Source: Hyphomicrobiales bacterium
Lineage (GTDB): Bacteria; Pseudomonadota; Alphaproteobacteria; Rhizobiales; Rhizobiaceae
Direction of reading: 5' to 3'
DNA length: 64,000 nucleotides
NCBI GenBank assembly: GCA_900468065.1
Contig: UBTA01000041.1
Location: forward strand, 1 to 64,000
Below are positions 1 through 8,672 of this stretch, in pieces; the stretch's first letter is position 1, and every line of letters begins with the position of its first letter. Under the pieces are notes generated by a model. The model was given only the letters and a program-made list of their open reading frames with translations, was not told the DNA's origin and ran no database searches. Both the position numbers and the translations under genes were made by a program.

Positions 1-404
1 CGGCTCAGTGTTTGCTCGCTCACAGAAACGCGGAACTCTTCCCAAAGCCATTGAGCCAAATCGCACAGACGCCAGCGAACAACGCCGTCAAGATAGGGTG
101 TCGGCCCACACTCGATGGGGCCTGCACCAAGGCCGCGCTGCTGATCGTTCAACCTCGACTGCTGACCGGGAGCCTTGCCGTCGATAAGCCCTTGGGGACC
201 CCGTTCGTTGAAGCGCATGACCCAGTCCCGAATGATCTGGAGCGTGACATTGCCGAGCCGGGCTGCATCTGACCGCGAGCCGCCGTCGTAGATCAATGCG
301 AGCGCCAACAAGCGTCGAACCTGGGCTGCGTCCTTCGACTGCCGCGACAGACGCCGGAGACCTTCTCCATCAAAATCTTCACGTAACGAAATCCCCGGCC
401 GCAT
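1..404 (-). CDS. IS630-family transposase, N-terminal part, cut by the window edge
   Basis: The reverse strand is open from an ATG at 404 to the left edge, 134 codons. It begins MRPGISLREDFDGEGLRRL and carries the helix-turn-helix segment typical of rhizobial IS630 transposases (GGSRSDAARLGNVTLQIIRDW), then GPTPYLDGVVRWRL. The catalytic DDE domain would lie beyond the edge. The stretch GLGAGPIE, where relatives usually read AALVQAIE, looks like a locally shifted frame that returns to register. Family assignment is by recalled similarity. Whether the whole element is intact cannot be seen here. Confidence 0.75.
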   Translation of the reverse strand, partial: MRPGISLREDFDGEGLRRLSRQSKDAAQVRRLLALALIYDGGSRSDAARLGNVTLQIIRDWVMRFNERGPQGLIDGKAPGQQSRLNDQQRGLGAGPIECGPTPYLDGVVRWRLCDLAQWLWEEFRVSVSEQTLS

Positions 405-627
405 CGTAAACCTCCAGTTTGCCCCAGAGATTCAGATTCAACGCGTTTTGGGAAGGCCAAAGAGTCGAGGTCAGCGAGTTGGCGTATAAGGCCATTTTGC
501 GTCCCTTGGTGTTTCGTGTCTGATATGACATCCTCACATGATCGCCAGGTGATGCTGGGGATGTGGCCGGCTTCGGCCAAGACTACCTTAGCCAAACTTA
601 GTGAGAGGTTCGTCAAAGTACATCGCC

Positions 628-865
628 ATGAAGCGCTTTTATTTCAATGTTCGCGGTAACCGCGCATACGGCGAGGACACAGAAGGACTGCTCCTTCCCG
701 ACCTGGCCAGCGCGATCAATGACGCGCAGTTGGCTGCGCGTCAGCTCGTCGTCGATATGGCACGGGCGGGGCGAAGCGGTCGACGATCAGGTCATTGAAA
801 TCTGCGATGAGGCAGGTGTGGTCCTCGCGAATGTGTTTTGGAGGAGCGTAATCCTATTGGACTAG
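628..865 (+). pseudogene. DUF6894-type small protein, frameshifted
   Basis: From ATG 628 the frame reads MKRFYFNVRGNRAYGEDTEG and continues to about 770, where it runs into a premature stop (TGA at 796-798). The next frame continues the protein as EAVDDQVIEICDEAGVVLANV and stops at 865. Removing one G from the GGGG run at 768-771 joins the two parts into one protein of about 78 residues. This matches the small DUF6894 family common in rhizobia (RFYF start, acidic middle, EICDEAG strand). The function of the family is unknown. A sequencing error in the G-run is the alternative explanation. Confidence 0.6.
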
Positions 866-868
866 GCG

Positions 869-1867
869 CTACGCGTTAGAAACGGGATTCTCATTTACCA
901 AGACCACGGTGTAGTTCGCCCACACGCTTCGAGAGATTTCCTCGATCGTTGCATATTCGGCGTCGTCGTCGTCAAGCAGCGTCAGGAATGAGTTCTTCGC
1001 GGTGCCCGAAACTTCTATTATGCGGACAAGAGGTTGGCGAAGCGCGCCTGGATGCCGCTTCCCCGCGGCATACTTGTCTGCCAGACATATGCGGGCGCGA
1101 TGGTAGAAGTAGGAGCTTCGGGCAATTCGAAGCTGGGCGAGCAGCTCTGGCAAGCGATAAACTTCCTTGAGGGCGTCAATCAGCTGTGTCTTTTCCCGAT
1201 TACTCAGGATCTGCAGATCGACGCCCAGGTCTTTTTTTAGGAGTTCGTTGGCCTTCTTCAGGAGATCATGATGGAGTTGTAACTGGCGGACATCACGCTG
1301 GAGGGCTTCAAGCTGTCGCTCGAGCTCTTCACGTTCAGGCACCTTGGGGTTGGATTTGCGGCGTTTCATGGATGAGGGAGCCTCGTGACCGAGTAGCTGA
1401 TCTTTCCAGCTGTACAATGTCGGCCTTGAGACGCCCAGTCGGTCAGCTACCTGTTGAGCAGTTTCATCTCCACTGCATAGCCCGATGACTCCTGCTTTCC
1501 GGACCTCCTCGCAGCAGCCAGGATGCCACGATCGACCGACCAACGATGTTCGCGTCTCAGGAAATGCCTCCCGGACCCATCCGGTCAAAGTCCCCCGACC
1601 AGGATAGCCAAGCGCCCTCATTGTCACAGAGATGCAACGATCATGGGTGCGAAAGTGCTCAAGTGCCGCCTGCCTCTGAGCCTCTGAATATTTTGGCGCT
1701 CGCGCTACCGGCTGAACACGCAGGTCGAGATGTTGTACGTACTCGCGGTACCAGCCCCTCAACGCATTCTTGGTGGGATATCCCAGCTGGCGAATGGTCG
1801 CGTTAAGCCTCTTACCAAGCCGTATATAGAGCTCAACCGCTCGAAGTCTGTCTGCGTAGGAATACAT
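869..1867 (-). pseudogene. IS3-family transposase, truncated, with an unrelated C-terminal tail
   Basis: The open frame is 332 residues. Residues 1 to about 265 match a single-frame IS3-type transposase: MYSYADRLRAVELYIRLGKR start, a repeated helix-turn-helix region, VADRLGVSRPTLYSWKDQLL, a leucine-rich coiled coil (LERQLEALQRDVRQL), and SSYFYHRARICLADKYA, the entry to the integrase domain. After that the DDE catalytic domain is missing. The last 65 residues (869-1067) resemble nothing I recognise and include an unusual DDDDAEY segment. The product cannot be an active transposase. The ATG follows a CAAGGAGGTAGTTC ribosome-binding site. Confidence 0.7.
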
Positions 1868-1918
1868 GAACTACCTCCTTGGTGGTCCAAGTTTTCGTCC
1901 GCACCCCCAACCGGCTCA
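1067..1918 (-). mobile_element. Truncated IS3-family insertion sequence
   Basis: The transposase start (1867) lies just inside a probable IS end whose outer sequence on the minus strand is TGAGCCGGTTGGGGGTGCGG, ending at 1918. Chemoreceptor-like coding sequence begins directly outside it at 1919. The other end is missing: transposase similarity stops near 1067, just as the integrase part begins. The element is therefore a left-end remnant, and it interrupts the chemoreceptor gene. Confidence 0.6.
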
Positions 1919-2311
1919 GTTCCGCATGAAAACCAACATCAACGCATTCACTGGCCTCTGCACGAACGTCGGCGAAATGGTCGACGATTTGCTTCTCTTT
2001 AGCCGTAAGCTTTTGTTGAGATGTATTCTTTCCAACGAGCCTCAATTGAGGCCAGCGCCCTGTCGACATGGCCCAAGCGATCTTGAGGTGAGATGGCCCC
2101 CGCACGGACCTTGTGAGCCGTGTCGACAATATCGACGGCATAGCCGTCGCCTATCCGTTTGAGCTGCTCCATGGGCAGTACGCGATCGACGACGATTGAG
2201 TTGGCAATTTCTCCTTCCTCGCGCATGGCGTAGAAGCTGAAGCCAGAGATACTGATGAGCGTTGCAATCAATAGTGAGATGCGTGCAAGTAACTTGACTC
2301 CTGATAGTCAT
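1919..2311 (-). pseudogene. Methyl-accepting chemotaxis protein, N-terminal remnant
   Basis: The reverse strand encodes the start of a chemoreceptor: a first membrane helix (VKLLARISLLIATLISISGF) and part of a periplasmic four-helix-bundle sensor domain (AREEGEIANSIVVDRVLP-like text, then QIVDHFADVRAEASECVDVG). Three lesions are visible. An extra base near 2298 separates the initiator MTIR from VKLLAR. A second frameshift lies near 2015-2025 (ISTKAYG-stop against QQKLTAKEKQ). The IS3 end at 1918 then removes everything downstream, including the signalling domain. The gene is dead; its ligand cannot be inferred. Confidence 0.65.
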
Positions 2312-2478
2312 GATGTCCCCTTCCCGAATATAATCCTATGACCAGCGTCTCCCACAAGGCGAAGCTATTCCGGCATGACGGGTGCCCATTGCGATGACAG
2401 TAAATTCAGATGGATCGTCAGCACTTCCAACCGCACTGATGTGTTGAATATTTTGACAAAATCGCCGACTTCATTGGA

Positions 2479-3267
2479 TCATACGGTGCCACCAAGACTA
2501 CTTTCCAGCGCAACCAGTTCCTGGCCCCCTGCCATCAAGTCCTGCAGCTCTTCGGGAGCAATTTCACCGCGCCGTGCCGTTCCCACCGTCTTGCCGCGAT
2601 TGAGCACGGTGAAGCGATCCCCGACGGCCATTGCGTGGCGCACGTTGTGCGTTATGAGGACGACGCCGATGCCTTGCCTTCGCACCTTGTCGATCGTCGA
2701 AAGGACATTCGCCGTCTGCCGCACCCCAAGCGCAGACGTCGGCTCGTCGAGGATCAGAACCTTTGCGCCAAAATAGACCGCACGGGCAATGGCCACGGTC
2801 TGGCGCTCTCCGCCCGAAAGCGTGCCAACAGCTTGGTCTGGACCGCGCAGACTGATCCCCATCTTGCGCATTTCCTCCATGGTCACCCGATTGGCAAATT
2901 CATGATCGAAGAATTTCATCGGTCCGATTTTGCGAAGCGGTTCATTACCCATGAAGAAGTTGCGGCTGACCGACATTAGCGGGATCATGGCCAAATGCTG
3001 ATGGACGGTCGCAATGCCGGCGGAAATGGCGTCGCGCGGATCGGCGAAATTCATAGGCCTCCCCTCGAACAAGATCTCTCCGCTGGTCGGCTTGTAGACA
3101 CCGGACATGGTCTTAATGAAAGTCGATTTTCCGGCGCCGTTGTCACCCAACAAGCAATGGCACTCACCGGCAAAGACGTCGACGGAGACACCTGCCAGTG
3201 CGATGACCGAGCCGAAATGTTTCTCGATATGCTTCATCTGAATGAGGGGCGAAAGGTGGCTTTCCAT
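2479..3267 (-). CDS. Sugar ABC transporter ATP-binding protein (single domain, FrcA-like)
   Basis: A 262-residue cytoplasmic ATPase that powers the importer encoded by the two genes upstream. Walker [10 protein letters not shown] is at residues 41-49, followed by a Q-loop near TVHQHLAMI, the signature LSGGERQ, Walker [13 protein letters not shown] and the H-loop [10 protein letters not shown] single nucleotide-binding domain is the FrcA arrangement rather than the double-domain RbsA one, so it probably acts as a homodimer. The ATG at 3267 lies one base after the permease stop, so the genes are probably translationally coupled. It is last in the transcript binding protein-permease-ATPase. From the neighbouring iol genes the substrate is probably an inositol or related sugar, but that is inference. 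Confidence 0.85.
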   Translation of the reverse strand: MESHLSPLIQMKHIEKHFGSVIALAGVSVDVFAGECHCLLGDNGAGKSTFIKTMSGVYKPTSGEILFEGRPMNFADPRDAISAGIATVHQHLAMIPLMSVSRNFFMGNEPLRKIGPMKFFDHEFANRVTMEEMRKMGISLRGPDQAVGTLSGGERQTVAIARAVYFGAKVLILDEPTSALGVRQTANVLSTIDKVRRQGIGVVLITHNVRHAMAVGDRFTVLNRGKTVGTARRGEIAPEELQDLMAGGQELVALESSLGGTV

Positions 3268-3268
3268 A

Positions 3269-4390
3269 CTATTTCTCCCCGGTGATGATGCGGCGGATAT
3301 AGGTGTTTAGAACCACGGCGAAGAGCAGAATAATGCCGAGAAACACCCGAAACAGCGAACTCTCAACGCCAGCGAAAAAGAGGCCTTGCTGGACGACGCC
3401 GAAAATCAACGCGCCCAGTGCGGCGCCCAGGACCGAGCCATAGCCTCCGGTCAGCAAGGCGCCACCAATTACTACGGCGATGATCGCCTCAAATTCCTTA
3501 AGCAATCCCCTATCCGCCCCGGCCGAACCGAATTCGATGACCTGACAGGTCGCAAAGACGGTGGCGCAGAAGGCAGTGAACATGAACATCATGATCTTCA
3601 CCCGGTTGACCGGCACGCCGGAATTCCTGGCCGATTCCGCGTCGCCGCCTGAGGCGAAAATCCAGTTGCCGAAGCGGGTCTTTGTCAACAGCACGTGGCC
3701 GAACACAATGAGCGCCAGCGCCCAGGCAATCAGCATCGGTATGCCGTCAACGACAGGCATGCCCTTGTTCACCCCCCGCTCGAATGTCGCGATCACCCCG
3801 ATTTCGCCAAACCATTGGAACAGCCCCGTCAAAACCTTTCCGCCGAACACCGGCGCCAGCCAGTCGCCCTCGGCCGCTTCCCGGACCCCCCCGATAATCG
3901 TCTTGTTCTCCAGAGTCTGAGGCAGAAAGATCGTCAATCCGCGCAGGATGAACAGCGATGCGAGCGTCACGATAAAGCTCGGCAGGCCGGTTCTGACGCA
4001 GATCCAGCCATTCAGCGCGCCGGTCGCCAGACATATTGCAAAGGCAACGAGAATGGCGATCCACATTGGCCAATCCATATTGACGCTGAAGATGGCAATC
4101 ATCATCCCAGCAAAGCCGATCATCGAGCCAACCGAAAGGTCGAACTCTCCGGCGATCATCAGGAGGCAGGCCCCGACAGCGATGATCATGAACTGCGCCG
4201 ATACGACCGACCAGTTCAGTACACCCGCAGCGTTGAACATCCCGGATTCCCCTGCTGTCAGCAGGAAGAATGCAAAAACCAGGATGGTCCCGCAGATGCC
4301 GCCGAGTTCCGGAACGATCAACGCTTCTCTGAACCGGGACCTTGACTTTATGCGCTCGTCGCTTTTGTCAACTGATGATATTTCAGGCAT
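3269..4390 (-). CDS. Sugar ABC transporter permease (FrcC/RbsC type)
   Basis: An inner-membrane permease of 373 residues with about ten hydrophobic segments. It shows the family motif [16 protein letters not shown] and the conserved region [18 protein letters not shown], followed by [20 protein letters not shown], the loop that contacts the ATPase. The ATG at 4390 is preceded by GGAGAGCC. The N-terminal cytoplasmic tail of about 30 residues and the length are usual for FrcC-like permeases. It lies between the binding-protein gene (a 76-base gap with a strong hairpin) and the ATPase gene (a one-base gap). Confidence 0.85.
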   Translation of the reverse strand: MPEISSVDKSDERIKSRSRFREALIVPELGGICGTILVFAFFLLTAGESGMFNAAGVLNWSVVSAQFMIIAVGACLLMIAGEFDLSVGSMIGFAGMMIAIFSVNMDWPMWIAILVAFAICLATGALNGWICVRTGLPSFIVTLASLFILRGLTIFLPQTLENKTIIGGVREAAEGDWLAPVFGGKVLTGLFQWFGEIGVIATFERGVNKGMPVVDGIPMLIAWALALIVFGHVLLTKTRFGNWIFASGGDAESARNSGVPVNRVKIMMFMFTAFCATVFATCQVIEFGSAGADRGLLKEFEAIIAVVIGGALLTGGYGSVLGAALGALIFGVVQQGLFFAGVESSLFRVFLGIILLFAVVLNTYIRRIITGEK

Positions 4391-4426
4391 CTGGCTCTCC
4401 TAGAAGGACAGTCGAAAAGACGGGCA

Positions 4427-4454
4427 AGAGTGGCCGATCTCAGGCGGCCACTCT
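4427..4454 (-). terminator. Hairpin between binding-protein and permease genes
   Basis: A perfect 10-bp stem, AGAGTGGCCG paired with CGGCCACTCT, closes an 8-base loop. On the minus strand it is followed after a few bases by a short T tract (GTCTTTTC). It sits in the 76-base gap behind the substrate-binding-protein gene. This placement is typical of RNA hairpins that cause partial termination or protect the upstream mRNA, so that binding protein is made in excess of the membrane subunits. Confidence 0.6.
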
Positions 4455-4466
4455 GTTCACAAGAAA

Positions 4467-5417
4467 TCAGCGGTATTCACCCGCGAATTTCTCAACCTTT
4501 TCCAATCCGTCCTTGGTCACGAAACCAGGACCCGAGTTGATGTTGTTGCCTGGTAGAACGCCGTAGCGGTCATAATTCGTCATAATGACTACTGGCATAT
4601 AGGCCTGCAGAAAGGGCTGCTGATCAATGCCCCACTTGATAACACCTTCCTTGATCGCCTTGACGATCTCTTCCCCCAGATCGAATGTCCCAAAATATAT
4701 CTCGCCGGCCATGCCGTTTTCCTTCAGCGCAGCGATGGTTGGATCTGCTGAGACCGGGCCAAGCGTCAGGATGCCGTTTGTGTCGGGGTGCGCGGAAAGA
4801 TAGGCCAGAACCTTGTTCTTGATTTCGGCCGGGTCGGTACCGCTATCAAGCATCGACCCGCCCAGTTCGACACCGAGACCGACAGCGAAGCCACGGCAAC
4901 GCTCGGCGATAGTCGGCTGCTGGATCGCGTGATTGACGCAAAGGAACGATGTCACGCCATCTCCCTTCGCACGCATGCCGGCAGCAAGGCCTGCGTCATA
5001 TTCCGGCTGACCGACATACATCAGGGCGCCCACCTCGCGCGCCTGCTCTGGCGTTCCCGTGTTCATGATGATGACGTCAATGCCTTGATCGACGGCCTTC
5101 TTGATGGGCTCCTTCAGCACGTCGAAATCGGCGAGGGTCGTGATGATACCATCGGGGTTCGAAGCGGCTGCCTGATCAATGATGCGCGCCATATCGGCGA
5201 TATCGCCCGTCGGAGGGTTGCGATACTCGACGGTTACACCCATCTGCTCTCCGCCAAGCTTTATGCCGTTCTTGACGGTGTTCCACCAGCTGTCGCTATC
5301 GGGCGCATGGCTGACCAGAACATAGCGCTCGCCTTCGGCCAATGCCTGTGTTGCCGCCAACAGGGGCGCCGCAACAAGCGCCGGAGTCAAAGCCAGTTTC
5401 TTCAAAAGTGACGTCAT
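4467..5417 (-). CDS. Sugar ABC transporter substrate-binding protein
   Basis: A periplasmic binding protein of 316 residues (Peripla_BP_4, ribose/fructose-binding class). The start at ATG 5417 is chosen because a GGGAGAGA ribosome-binding site precedes it and a clean signal peptide follows (LLKKLALTPALVAAPLLAAT, cleavage near ALAEG). Farther-upstream starts would add a non-hydrophobic leader. The mature protein shows the class pattern: SHAPDSDSWWNTVKNGIK, then DGIITTLADFD and DVIIMNTG at the hinge, and GIDQQPFLQAYMP near the end. It is the first gene of the importer operon, directly behind a LacI-type operator at 5502-5517. Confidence 0.85.
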   Translation of the reverse strand: MTSLLKKLALTPALVAAPLLAATQALAEGERYVLVSHAPDSDSWWNTVKNGIKLGGEQMGVTVEYRNPPTGDIADMARIIDQAAASNPDGIITTLADFDVLKEPIKKAVDQGIDVIIMNTGTPEQAREVGALMYVGQPEYDAGLAAGMRAKGDGVTSFLCVNHAIQQPTIAERCRGFAVGLGVELGGSMLDSGTDPAEIKNKVLAYLSAHPDTNGILTLGPVSADPTIAALKENGMAGEIYFGTFDLGEEIVKAIKEGVIKWGIDQQPFLQAYMPVVIMTNYDRYGVLPGNNINSGPGFVTKDGLEKVEKFAGEYR

Positions 5418-5501
5418 TTCTCTCTCCCATGAGACTGATTTCGTGCTGAGCGCCGATCTCCTCCGACTCCCGGTACCAGTTAATGCACACTCGAATATTT
5501 T

Positions 5502-5517
5502 TTGCAACCGATTGCAA
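5502..5517. promoter_or_regulatory. LacI-family operator, copy 1
   Basis: TTGCAACCGATTGCAA is an inverted repeat (TTGCAA, 4-base centre, TTGCAA) of the kind bound by LacI-family dimers. It lies between the divergent binding-protein gene and the LacI-type regulator gene. The same 16 bases occur at 9803-9818 in front of iolD. Binding by the neighbouring regulator is inferred. Confidence 0.75.
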
Positions 5518-5596
5518 TCGCTTCAGGCCGACTGACCTATGCCACAAGCCGACAGTAGAGCTATAAGGGTAAAACGAAGTGCAGGAGACAGTAGAC

Positions 5597-6610
5597 ATGG
5601 TCGCGACTTTGAAAGACGTAGCCGAACGTGCCGGAGTATCCCGCTCGGCCGTGTCGCGTGCCTTTACCGATGGCGCCTCGGTCTCGGCGAAGATGCGCAA
5701 GCGGGTCGAAAAGGCCGCTTCAGAGCTCGGGTTCAGCCCGAATGTTTTGGCCTCCAGTCTAACGACCGGTCGGACAAAGCTGATTGGTCTGGTGTCGAAC
5801 AACTTTCACAACCCTATCTTTCTGGAGGTCTTCGACCTGTTCACCCGAGCGCTTCAGGATCAGGGCTTGCGCCCCCTTCTTGTCAATCTGACGGATGAAA
5901 CAGACCCCGCAAATTCGGTGCGCATGCTTCGGCAATATTCGGTGGATGGTGTTGTCGTTGCGTCGTCCACGCTACCGCCAGCCTTTGGCAAGGCCTTCCG
6001 CGATTCGGGCGTGCCTGTTGTTCATGCCTTTGGTCGCGTGACCAGCGCGCCGGAGGTGCATGTGGTGGGGATCGACAATATCGATGCCGGGCGCATAGCC
6101 GCACAAACTTTGATAGCGCGCGGCTATCGGCATGTCGCGTTCATGGGTGGACCGGAAGTGGCAACATCGACGCAGGACCGATTGAAGGGATTTTTACAGG
6201 AACTTTCTCTCCACCCTCAAATCCGCGTGAGCATGTCTTTCGCCAGAGCCTATTCTTTCGAGGCGGGGCGAGCGGAGATGCAGGATCTCTTGTGGCGCGA
6301 CCATGCCGAGGCGTATTTTTGCGGCGACGACGTCCTGTCGATCGGCGCACTATCGGCCATACAGGACCGGCAACTTTCCGTGCCAGAGGATATAGGGATC
6401 ATCGGATTGAACGATATGGAAATCGCCGGCTGGCACAACATCAACCTCACTACAATACGCCAGCCGATCAAGGAGATCGTCACCTCCTCGATCGAACTGA
6501 TAACGGCGATGCTGCGCGAACCTGCACGTCTACCGGAAGCGCGGATCTTTGCCTGCCAGATTGTCGAGCGGGGAACGCTGCGGCCGATAAACACAACGGC
6601 CGTGACCTAA
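5597..6610 (+). CDS. LacI-family transcriptional regulator
   Basis: A 337-residue DNA-binding regulator. The helix-turn-helix is at residues 4-23 (LKDVAERAGVSRSAVSRAF), followed by the hinge helix around FSPNVLASSLTTGRT and a periplasmic-binding-protein-like effector domain (LIGLVSNNFHNPIF, then VVGIDNIDAGRIAAQTL and GLNDMEIAGWHNINLTTIRQP). ATG 5597 is preferred over a GTG at 5579 because GCAGGAGA lies eight bases upstream and the protein begins in the usual way. It is the likely repressor of the importer and catabolic genes through the two TTGCAACCGATTGCAA sites, released by an inositol-type ligand (inference). Its TAA overlaps the stop codon of the convergent oxidoreductase gene. Confidence 0.88.
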   Translation: MVATLKDVAERAGVSRSAVSRAFTDGASVSAKMRKRVEKAASELGFSPNVLASSLTTGRTKLIGLVSNNFHNPIFLEVFDLFTRALQDQGLRPLLVNLTDETDPANSVRMLRQYSVDGVVVASSTLPPAFGKAFRDSGVPVVHAFGRVTSAPEVHVVGIDNIDAGRIAAQTLIARGYRHVAFMGGPEVATSTQDRLKGFLQELSLHPQIRVSMSFARAYSFEAGRAEMQDLLWRDHAEAYFCGDDVLSIGALSAIQDRQLSVPEDIGIIGLNDMEIAGWHNINLTTIRQPIKEIVTSSIELITAMLREPARLPEARIFACQIVERGTLRPINTTAVT

Positions 6611-7749
6611 AGAGGCTCGCGGAACATGGGAGGGCGGGCGTCAGTCCACAGGCCTCCCGCCTTGGCCGAGGCGACAGCCGCATGGACCGCCGCCATCGAT
6701 CGCAAGCCGTCCTCAGCCCTCGGTAAACCGTCGCGGACCTCGCCCCTGATGGCATCAGCCAGATCGCAATAAATGTTTGCGACGGCAAGGGGGAAGCCCT
6801 CTGGATGGGCAATTGATACCCTCGACAGGCGCTGCGCATCCGCATGCAGACCGCTTTCGCCTTTTTCGATGATCTGGGTACGCCCATTGACAGGGGTATA
6901 CATGAGCTGGTTCGGCTGTTCCGAAGCCCATTTCAACCCTCCGGTTTCACCAAAAACGTGAAAGTCAAAACCGTGCTGCCGGCCGATTGCAACCGAAGAT
7001 GTCCACAGACGCCCGACCGTGCCGCCCGCCATACGGAAGTTGACCATCGCGTCGTCTTCCAGCGCCCGGCTGGCAATGGTCGAGGCAAAGTCGGCAGACA
7101 GGGTCTCGACCTGATCGTTGCAGATGAAGCTTGCCATATGCAGGGCATGAATGCCGCAGTCGGCAAACTGTCCGGAGACACCTGCGACAGCAGGATCATA
7201 GCGCCAGCGGACGCGCGGATTGTCCGCGTCAGCAGCATCGCCGTGGTGACCATGGCTGAAATTGGTGACGATCAGGCGGATCCTGCCCATCTCGCCAGCC
7301 CTGACCATGGCGCGGGCCTGACGGACCATGGGATAGGCGGAATAACAATAGTTCACCGCACAGATCCTGCCCGTCGCCCTGACCACGCGGACAATCTCTT
7401 CGCCTTCTTCCACCGTCATGGTCATCGGCTTTTCGCACAGCACGTTGAAGCCTGCCTCAAGGAAGGCTTTGGTGATCTCGAAGTGCGTTGCGTTCGGCGT
7501 TGCCACGGTGACCAGATCAACCCGGTCCGCCCGCCCGCGTTCGCCGGCGAGCATTTCCGTCCAGTCGCCATAGGCCCGGTCCGCCGCGATCCCAAGCCGC
7601 TTGGCATAGTCCCGCCCCGCATTCGGCCGATGATCAAGCGCGCCGGCGGTAAACTCGAAATGCCCGTCCGCCAATGCGCCCAGACGATGCGCCGGCCCGA
7701 TCTGGCTGCCTTCGCCGCCACCGATCATACCCCATTTCAGTTTTGTCAT
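6607..7749 (-). CDS. Gfo/Idh/MocA-family oxidoreductase, probable inositol or sugar dehydrogenase
   Basis: 380 residues with an N-terminal NAD(P)-binding fold (KWGMIGGGEGSQIGPAHRLGA) and the family core EKPMTMTVEEG around residue 107, whose lysine acts in catalysis. The C-terminal part is the alpha/beta substrate domain, with DCGIHALHMASF carrying the conserved D/H pair. Family members oxidise inositols and other cyclic or free sugars. With IolE, IolD, IolC and IolB neighbours it is a candidate inositol 2-dehydrogenase or scyllo-inositol dehydrogenase. The exact substrate cannot be read from sequence. It is third in a minus-strand operon behind the genes at 8673 and 7762, with a 12-base gap. 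Confidence 0.8.
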   Translation of the reverse strand: MTKLKWGMIGGGEGSQIGPAHRLGALADGHFEFTAGALDHRPNAGRDYAKRLGIAADRAYGDWTEMLAGERGRADRVDLVTVATPNATHFEITKAFLEAGFNVLCEKPMTMTVEEGEEIVRVVRATGRICAVNYCYSAYPMVRQARAMVRAGEMGRIRLIVTNFSHGHHGDAADADNPRVRWRYDPAVAGVSGQFADCGIHALHMASFICNDQVETLSADFASTIASRALEDDAMVNFRMAGGTVGRLWTSSVAIGRQHGFDFHVFGETGGLKWASEQPNQLMYTPVNGRTQIIEKGESGLHADAQRLSRVSIAHPEGFPLAVANIYCDLADAIRGEVRDGLPRAEDGLRSMAAVHAAVASAKAGGLWTDARPPMFREPL

Positions 7750-7761
7750 TGTGTCGGATCC

Positions 7762-8652
7762 TCAAAAACCAATGGATTGCAGGTATTCGCGGTTGGCCCG
7801 CGCATCCTCCAGCGGGGTGCCGGGCATCGACGGGTCGCAGTCCTGCTCGACCGTGCACCAGCCTTCAAATCCGGCATTCAGAAGCCGTTTGCGGACAGCT
7901 GGAAAATCGACATCGCCCTTGCCAAGATTGCAGAAGATGCCCTCCCCGCAGGCTTTGTAGAAGTCCGTGCGGTTGGCGACGGTACGGGCCTTGACCACTG
8001 GATCTATATCCTTGAAATGCATATAGGAAATCCGTTCCATATGGCGATCCATGAAGGCGACCGGATCAAAGCCGGCATAGGAATGATGCCCCGTATCGAA
8101 GCAGATCTTGAGAATGCTTTCGTCCACCTCCGCCAGCAATCGCTCCAGTTCTGGCTCGAAATCGATAAAGCCCGCAGCATGCGCATGGACACCGACGGTC
8201 AGACCATATTCTTCGGTTCCCAGTCTGGCGACGGTGGCGATCCGGTCCCGGAAGGCAACCCATTCGCCCTCCTCCATCTGCTCGGCCTCCTTTGCACGCC
8301 CCGCTGTCGGCGCACGGCGCGGCGATATGCTGTCAATCAACACCAGATGCTGCGCCCCATGGGCGGCCAGAGCTTTGCAAGTACGAACCGAGGCATCCAT
8401 GACGTCATCCCATTTCGCCGGATCATGAAACGCACGAAACACCACGCCGCCAATGATTGCGAGATCGCGCGCTGCAAGTTCAGGCGCAAGCACGGCCGGA
8501 TCTTCGGGCATGTAACCAATGGGGCCAAGCTCAATCCCCTTGTAACCAGCCGCAGCACATTGATCCAGAACGGTTTGCCAGCTTGGATAGGATGAGTCGC
8601 TTGGGAATTCTATTCCCCAGGAGCAGGGCGCATTGCCGATGCGAATACTCAT
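7762..8652 (-). CDS. IolE-like inosose dehydratase / sugar phosphate isomerase-epimerase
   Basis: A 296-residue TIM-barrel protein of the AP-endonuclease-2-like isomerase group. It begins MSIRIGNAPCSWGIEFP, the NAPCSWG block seen in IolE proteins. Metal ligands appear in DTGHHSYAG, MHFKDIDP and the C-terminal VEQDCDPS. IolE removes water from 2-keto-myo-inositol to give the dione used by IolD, which is encoded nearby. The alternative is a related C-3 keto-sugar dehydratase or epimerase, since two Gfo/Idh/MocA genes flank it as in 3-keto-glycoside pathways. The iolDCB genes next door favour the inositol role. Confidence 0.72.
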   Translation of the reverse strand: MSIRIGNAPCSWGIEFPSDSSYPSWQTVLDQCAAAGYKGIELGPIGYMPEDPAVLAPELAARDLAIIGGVVFRAFHDPAKWDDVMDASVRTCKALAAHGAQHLVLIDSISPRRAPTAGRAKEAEQMEEGEWVAFRDRIATVARLGTEEYGLTVGVHAHAAGFIDFEPELERLLAEVDESILKICFDTGHHSYAGFDPVAFMDRHMERISYMHFKDIDPVVKARTVANRTDFYKACGEGIFCNLGKGDVDFPAVRKRLLNAGFEGWCTVEQDCDPSMPGTPLEDARANREYLQSIGF

Positions 8653-8672
8653 TTCAAATGCCTTTCAAATGC

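Noticed and set aside
6844-8595. 583-codon rightward open frame
   Set aside because: It lies antisense to two well-supported minus-strand genes (oxidoreductase and IolE-like) and has no family motifs; it is a by-product of high-GC coding sequence.
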